Shown here piece by piece: positions 57,899-64,000 of a stretch of DNA of 64,000 nt. Position 1 is the first letter of the stretch, and the number at the start of each line of letters is the position of its first letter. The DNA is from Dipteris shenzhenensis. Its lineage: Eukaryota; Polypodiophyta; Polypodiopsida; Gleicheniales. A program made the position numbers and the translations under genes. Under the pieces are notes generated by a model. That model did not search any database. It saw nothing but the letters and a program-made list of their open reading frames with translations, and had not been told where the DNA came from. The stretch lies in the NCBI GenBank assembly GCA_047967505.1, contig CM106540.1. One strand, written 5' to 3'.

Positions 57899-59640
57899 AT
57901 AAGGTTTGTTAAGTTCAACAAGCACAAAGATCCAGACAATTACATCTGTGCGCAATTGTTATTGTACTATCCTTTCTCTAAGGATGAGAACCAAGAATTA
58001 GTAATCCATGGTTCATGGAAAAATGCATATTGTGATAGGCAATCAACTATAGAAGAGAACATAAAAAAATACAACTATCAATATAATCAAACTCTTGAAT
58101 TTGAAGATGTCATTCACAATTTGCAAAAAATTAAAGAAAGTAATTATGAAACCCACTACAAAAATGATAATGAAGAAAACCTTTAATATGACATTATATT
58201 GGAATCTATGCGTTCAATAGCATCAACATCAAAGAACAACCAATTTCTCATACCCGTGAAGAAACAACTACTGTGGGAAAATGACTACTACTTTTGAGTC
58301 CTGCATTCATCGAATACAAAGTAGCATGGCCTTTTTGATGTTGTGATGTTGCAAAAATGAATAGAACCAATGCATAAAATTTTCTTGGTTCGTCATAGGA
58401 GGGGTAGGTATAGGGAAAACATACCTCCTACTACTTTTGGTCCAAGGGATACCATGCCACTACAATCAAATAATTCACAACATTGACTATAACTTTCCTA
58501 AGGTCCTAATGTGAGCTTACACAAGAAAAGCATCTCGCAATATTAATGGTGGAGACACAATCCACTCTGCATTGCATTTGCCAACACATACTAGGAACCT
58601 CACATCATTATCAAAGGAAACATTGGTCACAATTTCCACACTATACTCACAAGTTCAACCTATTGTTTTTTATGAGATCTCCTTGGTGGGCAAAAGAACT
58701 TTGAACTTTGTAGACCTTAGGATGTGCATAATCAAAATGAGCTACGATGATTTCTTTGGGGATGTTAGCATGATTACATGCGGGGACTTCTACCAATCAA
58801 AACCAATTAAAGACTCATGGGTTTTCAAAGTGAGTGACAAACTTGATTGCATTGCTAAAACATATTGGCAAACCAAACCCCAAATGCTATGAGCTACAAT
58901 CAACAATGAGACAAAGCGACTAAACCTTTGTTTACGAACTAAACTCATTCCAAAAGTGCATTCATATAACACATCAAATAGATTATATAAACAACATGTG
59001 CTTTCGTCCCATACCAAAATACCACACATGACCTCACCTCTACTACACAAATTCACAAACAAATAGTCACGATAACTACATGCTACAATTATCCATAGGG
59101 AAAAAACATATTTTCAAAGCAATAGACCATTTCTTAGAGTCAACATATAACAAAGGGGAACTACTTGATTACCCAAAAAACACCAGTGGACCACATAAAA
59201 CATTTGAAATAAAAGAAGGTATGATGGTTGGGAAACATAAACCAACATGACGGCTTGGTAAATAGAGATGATGGGATTTTCATGATGAGTTCATTATACA
59301 ATGGAAGAGACATAGTTTGGATACTATTCCTACAAAAGAGATTGGAATGCAAACCAAAAATGTTAACAAAATGCTTTTCAAACACATATAAAAACGAATG
59401 GATGTCAATCTCTATAATTGCAAAAGAAGTCCCAATACTACCATCAAAATCTAACATTCTAACATGAGAACAATTCTTGATTCAACCAGCAACTGCTAAA
59501 AGAGCACAAGGGCTAACATTACAAAGGCTTGCATTCTCTCCAAAGGAATTCGTTCACATGGGTTGGCATAGACTGCCTTATCACATGTGAAAAAATTAGG
59601 GAAATTGTACTTGTTAGAACCACTTCAAAATGAGAATTGA
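57899..59640 (+). pseudogene. Helitron-type PIF1 helicase remnant
   Basis: From 57,899: RFVKFNKHKDPDNYICAQLL then YYPFSKDENQEL, as in the C-terminal region of Helitron Rep/helicase proteins. At about 58,394-58,430 GGVGIGKTYLL is a Walker A motif in the helicase order. At 58,660-58,830 FYEISLVGKRTLNFVD (Walker B-like) and FFGDVSMITCGDFYQSKPI follow. At about 59,430-59,620 QPATAKRAQG and FSPKEFVHMG..LSRVKKL..LYLLEPL are the last helicase motifs. Stops and shifts occur throughout. Helicase motifs of PIF1 (5'-to-3' DNA unwinding) support Helitron rolling-circle origin; no terminal CTRR hairpin was identified. Confidence 0.8.
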
Positions 59641-59883
59641 GTAGAAAAATATGAACCTTTGTGCTAGATTCTCACTGGTGATGGTGATGCCAATCGTAGT
59701 CATCTGATCACACAGATTCTTCACCCTGGTGATGAACTTCTCTACCATTGCAGACTCAGACAGTTTCTCGTTCATGAGTTGAGTCTCCAGATTTTGAATC
59801 CGTGTCTGATTTGTGGTGTCGTACTGATTTTTCAAGACCGTCCATGCCTCCTCCGCTATGGTGACATGTTGAATTAATGCCAT
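59614..59883 (-). pseudogene. Copia gag fragment (UBN2-type), inverted
   Basis: The minus-strand frame encodes ALIQHVTIAEEAWTVLKNQY, NQTRIQNLETQLMNEKLSES and FITRVKNLCDQMTTIG, typical of the copia gag middle region (EAW..L...Y, L...KL.M.E). It stops after the position where the polypeptide would continue to the EE.RR and zinc-knuckle region. That continuation is found at 62,336 on the opposite strand. Confidence 0.8.
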
Positions 59884-61257
59884 GACAGAATATGCTCAAC
59901 AGATTACAGGATCTCATATGCAAGAGAGAAAAGTAGATAGTATGGAGAATCAAAAATTTGATTACTGTAAAACTGATACAATAGATGGCACTGCCTCCTA
60001 GCCGTGCGCTCCTGTGTGAGAAGCTTCGATGGCATGTTGGAAACAGTAGAGGATGGAGGCTAGATGCTAAGGAATCAGGGTTGCTATAGCCAGTGATGAT
60101 GATGGGATTCACGGGCTTGCTCTTATATAGCCACCAGTCATAGTCAGTTAGATGCAATTGGGAGATCGACCCAGTCGACCCAAACCGGCCAAATGGAGGT
60201 TGGTCCCGAAATAGGCCACCAACCACATGGTAGAACCGTGGCACAAAATAGAGCAACTGACCTATGGTTTTCGTTCGACCGAGAGCCATCTGGGATCATC
60301 TGGGGCTCCAAATGGGCCCTGCAACCCAAGAGTGGGCTGCCCTGGGAAATGCTCTGTCTATCCTCAGTGCGGTTAGTCATCCTCAGTCAACCCGAGACTG
60401 AGCTGCCCTAGAAAATGCTTTGTCTATCCTCAGTGCAGTCAATCATGGGATGCCTTCTCGCACTTGCATGTAGCCTAGTTGGCAGTGTGCCAACTCTATC
60501 TAAAGCCGTCTAGCCATCAGGCCACACATGGCCCCCATCTAGTGTCCAAACCAGGACCTACCGGATAACTGAGCTACTCAAATGCCTTCTCCTCATATGG
60601 GGGGCTTACAAGTAGAGTTAGATGGTTCCTGCATAGTTATACGAGAGTGGAGCATTGATATCTAACATAGACAATATCTCAAACCATGCCTTTAATCATT
60701 TACAATCGATTGTAAAAGGTAGTTTTTCCCCAGACAACAAAGTATTGCTCCAAATCTCTGTATGGACTTTTAGCACTCTCCCTCTCTTCATGTTCGAGAT
60801 AACTCACCTTTGAGCTTTCATTTTTATAGTAATTATTCATCTACTTCCTCTTGCATTCATTATAGCCGCTCTCCTTGAACTTTAGGGAAGAAAACATCAA
60901 GTGGAACTTGGACCACTCATAAAAAGGCAAAAAGAATTTGAAATTAAAATCCCAATTTTGCTTCTTAGAAGTCAAAATCTCCAACAAGATCTACCCTTTC
61001 GGGCAAGCCAAAAAGGATACAAAAGATTGGCTTTACAACAAGGTTATTTGATATAATTAAGGATAAAAGATCAAGGTTCAAACAAGGTGGGGATCCCACA
61101 AAGGCCTTGCCCTATTAAATGTTCTTGGCAAGCAATTTTTTATATTGACTTCTTTAGATCTAAATGTATGAAATGGAGTGGCCTATCCAATATGTAAACA
61201 ATGTGCTTGCTTGTGTGTTTCTTGAGGGTATGTTTATTCATATGTGGTCTAATAATT
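59884..61257. other. Non-coding; small duplications and a weak tRNA-like patch
   Basis: GAAATGCTCTGTCTATCCTC/AAAATGCTTTGTCTATCCTC form a direct duplication at about 60,346 and 60,414. On the minus strand around 60,579-60,540, GAGTAGCTCAGTTATCCGGTA resembles a tRNA A box. A GGTTTGGAC resembling a B box lies too close to be a normal tRNA. Nothing else recognised. Confidence 0.35.
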
Positions 61258-62335
61258 GTGAGCCATATGTAGTTCTCTGAGTTGTAGTTTTAGGTTGAAT
61301 AGATTCATCATTTTCTCCAAATTTTTGGATTCAGGAGTATGTTTCTCCATGTTTATGTTGAAGTCACCTAGCAAGATGATGGTTGACTTTATTGTAGTTG
61401 TTTGTGTGAGTATGTTTTGAAGATATGATGTAAACTTATTATATCTTCAATTGTGAGCCATATGTAGTTCTCTGAGTTGTAGTTTTAGGTTGAATAGATT
61501 CATCATTTTCTCCAAATTTTTGGATTCAGGACTATGTTTCTCCATGTCTATGTTGAAGTCACCTAGTAAGATGATGGTCGACTTTATTGTAGTCGTTTGT
61601 GTAAGTATGTTTTGAAGATATGATGTAAACTTATTGTATCTTATTGATGGAGGTCTGTATATGTTGAAAATGGTTAAGTTTAGTTGTGTAGTCATTGCTA
61701 ACATTTGTGATTTCTATACCCTATTCATTGTATTTTGTAATGTTGTTTATTGTTATGCTTGTTTTGAGAAGGGTGAATCATGGATGTTTTTAACAAAGCT
61801 ATACTTTTATATTAATAAAAATCTTGAAAAAAGTTTATCAAGCTAATTTTCTAAGTTTCGCTAGAATTTACATATTTTACTTAGAAATTCAAAAGAAAAA
61901 ATATAAAATCTTATTATATTTTGCTTGGCAAAACTTTTAAAGCATTTGCATAAAAGTTTTAAATCTTAGTGAATGTTTCAGAATTCTATTTTTATTAGGG
62001 CATATCAAATTTTGATGCCAATATAAAAGTTTCACTTCTTAATGAAACTAACATGTAAAAATCATCCATCCAGGAATGAGAGTAGTTTTCAATTATGTTA
62101 AAGTTTAGTGGTATGTAATGGCTAGGGTTTCTTATTGTTGTTTCTTGGAAGCAAATAATGTCAGCTTCCATGATATGTGGTGTTTTTAATGTCTGCAATG
62201 TATTTTGATAGGGACCTTGTGTTTAATGTTTTTAGAAGTAGTTTTTGAGCACCTTTTTTCTTGAAATTTAATTGTGCTAGTATTTTCCATGGCGTGTTTT
62301 CATTGATCTGCCTTGCCATTTCATCTTTCTCTTCT
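61258..62335 (-). pseudogene. LINE endonuclease-domain fragment with a 191-bp tandem duplication
   Basis: Minus strand, from about 62,330: ILAQLNFKKKGAQKLLLKTL then NTRSLSKYIADIKN. At 62,165-61,995: ADIICFQETTIRNPSH (the DIICxQET motif of the apurinic-type endonuclease). At 61,690-61,540: TIFNIYRPPSIRYNKF and IILLGDFNIDM (GDFN motif). The segment GAGCCATATGTAGTTCTCTG..GGATTCAGGA is present twice (about 61,258 and 61,450). No reverse transcriptase is seen. The family within the LINEs is undetermined. Confidence 0.75.
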
Positions 62336-64000
62336 AGAGGAGGAGATGCGTCAAAATACAAGGACTAGAGAAAATTCGGCTTTCTCAGCTGGATCAAAGA
62401 AAGGTAAGGGTAAGGACTCTGGTAACCCATCTTCTTCTGATGATAAAAAGAGAAAGAAGAAGATCAAGTGCTTCTATTGCAACAAGGCAGGGCACAAGCA
62501 GAATGAGTGCTAGAAGAAGATTGCAGATGAGAAGAACGGAGTAAAGAAAGAGTCCAGCAACAGCGTGCAGGCAGTACCAGTAGAGCTGTTCGTAGCAATT
62601 AAGGAGATTTGCACAGAAGCAGTTCATGTAGCTGTGGATGAGAACCTTGGATTATTGACAGTGGTGCATCGCGCCACATGACCAGTCATAAGGATTGGTA
62701 TACCTCTCTACATCCGGTAGGGAATGACATCCTAGTAGTAGTTGGCAATGATGCAAAATGTCCAGCAAAAGGAAAAGGTACGATTACTCTCAAGTCAGAT
62801 GAAGTTGTAAAACAATTGTTCGATGTTCTTTATGTGCCGGATATCAAGAGGAAGTTGTTGTCCGTTTCTGCGATCACAGATCGGGACTTCAAAGTTCAGT
62901 TCGATAAGAATGGTGCACAGATTTTGGATCTTCAAGGGAAGGTCATTGGTAAAGGTACACAGTGCAACAACATCTACAAACTCTCAACTTTCAGTGCTTG
63001 AGCCGATGTGAGCAACACTAAACTGTGGCATGAGAGGTTTGGTCATCTAAACCTTAGTTCTTTAAAGGAGATGCATAAAAGTGGAATGATTACAGACCTA
63101 CTAGAAATTATAGATATGCCCGATGTATGTGAAGCTTGCATGATGGGCAAGTAGCATTGGCAGCCCTTTCCTAAAGAGGCCAGCAGGGCAAAGGCTCCTC
63201 TAGAGCTCGTTCACATGGACCTCTGCAGAAAGATGGAGATGGAAGCTTTGGGTGGTTCCTACTACTTCATGATGCTAATCGACGACTATAGTAGAAGGAT
63301 ATGGATATACTTCCTGAAGACTAAAGATGAGGCTTTTAGTAAGTTCAGAGAATGGCATGTAATGGTCGAGAAAGAAACGAGGAGGAAGGTGAAGAAGTTG
63401 AGATCAAATAGAGGTGGTGAGTTCACATCAAGTGAATTCGAAAGTTACTGCAAAAGTCACGAGATCAAGAGGCAGAAACCCCCGCCACATACATCACAGC
63501 AAAATGGAGTAGCAGAGCGCAAGATGCACGTCATCTACGAAATGGGCAGGAGTATGATGAAAGGGAAAAATTTGCCAAAGACTTTCTAGGCTGAAGCATG
63601 TAACACGATAGTTTACATTCTGAATCGTAGCTACACGAAAGCTGTGAATGGGATGACTCCACTGCAAGCCTTTTCTGGTAAGAAACCTTCAAATGCACAT
63701 TTCAGAGTATTTGGATGTGACTGTTTTGTGCATGTCCCTGATGCTAATAGGACCAAATGGGAACCGAAGAGCCGGAAGTGTATTTGCTTGGGCTACAGTG
63801 AAGAGGCGAAGGGTTACCATCTCTATAATCCTGTTACCAAGAAGGTAATAGTAAGTCACGATGTTGTCTTCTCATAACAGCCGCATCAATTGGAGGAGGA
63901 TGCTTCCTTCTTAGATAAGTAGGACTAGGATATCTATCCAGTACAACCACCAATAGCAGACCGAACTCCCCCAATGGTGCTTGGGAGGATTCAAGATAAA
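62336..64000 (+). mobile_element. Ty1/copia element, running off the window end
   Basis: Gag end: LLEEEMRQNTRTRE..AFSAGSKKG and the zinc knuckle CFYCNKAGHKQNEC, then TAG. Protease: WIIDSGASRHMTSHKDWYTS (DSGA active site) to KLSTFSA, then TGA. Pre-integrase: LWHERFGHLNLSSLKEMHKS and CEACMMGK. Integrase: LVHMDLCRKMEME, MLIDDYSRRIWIYFLKTKDE, SNRGGEFTSSEFESYCKSH and HTSQQNGVAERKM, then after a stop LNRSYTKAVNGMTPLQAFSG. The RT would lie beyond 64,000. Single stops at 62,512, 62,999, 63,152 and 63,587, plus a shift into protease near 62,650, mean a recently inactivated copy. Confidence 0.88.

Noticed and set aside
1-64000. CRISPR arrays, bacterial operons or phage modules
   Set aside because: Direct repeats here are satellites, minisatellites or transposon ends; genes have spliceosomal introns and eukaryotic families, so a prokaryotic origin is not supported.

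Overview
The window looks like nuclear DNA of a land plant with a large, repeat-rich genome. A fern, lycophyte or other seedless plant is my best guess, but this is inference. The evidence is short plant-type introns (GT..AG), an intronless PLS-class PPR gene with a C-terminal E-type region, plant-type CACTA, Ty1/copia and Ty3/gypsy chromovirus elements, a Helitron helicase remnant, a LINE, and long (GA)n/(CT)n arrays. No bacterial gene organisation, CRISPR array, rRNA or convincing tRNA gene was seen.

Layout. 1-5,410: tandem satellite of about 182-bp monomers with a four-monomer (728-bp) higher-order period. 5,830-6,346: a candidate promoter (three CCAAT boxes, a TATA box) and leader exon. 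6,400-8,600: an extreme G-rich purine tract holding about 13 copies of a 24-bp palindrome; a second leader copy follows at about 8,905. 9,130-10,260: GA arrays with an internal duplication. 11,371-17,547: the most interesting locus. An upstream part of unknown family is broken by TAA stops and one frameshift. It leads into an intact spliced frame encoding three tandem Ulp1/C48-like cysteine-protease modules, with His-Asn-Cys catalytic positions and identical internal exon sizes (171 and 90 bp). A small helical-protein ORF pair and 33-bp hairpin repeats follow to 19,425.

21,340-35,976: a three-level nest of transposons. The remains of one CACTA element (GCTATATAGC subterminal repeats, CACTACAAGG end at 35,976) are split by a small LTR retrotransposon (22,913-33,011, 325-bp LTRs). 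That retrotransposon is itself split by a nearly full-length CACTA-like element (24,890-32,351) with CACAACAA termini, an ATA target duplication, subterminal repeats, a TNP2-DUF4218-DUF4216 transposase and a divergently oriented second gene. 34,192-34,223 is a perfect 32-bp palindrome, followed by a pyrimidine-rich tract. 36,000-42,938 is mostly degenerate sequence.

42,939-46,352: an internally deleted Ty3/gypsy chromovirus with GACTA target duplications. Its 5' end and flank are duplicated at 47,671-48,850. Further LTR fragments lie up to 50,300. 50,371-52,911: the PPR gene, the only intact conventional host gene I recognise. 54,270-57,494: a decayed copia element carrying a 247-bp MITE. 57,899-59,640: Helitron helicase remnant. 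59,614-62,361: an inverted copia gag piece and a LINE endonuclease fragment. 62,336-64,000: another copia element that runs off the window end.

Most coding capacity belongs to transposons, nearly all defective. The PPR gene and the triple-protease locus are the two candidates for non-transposon function, and the latter could still belong to an undescribed element.
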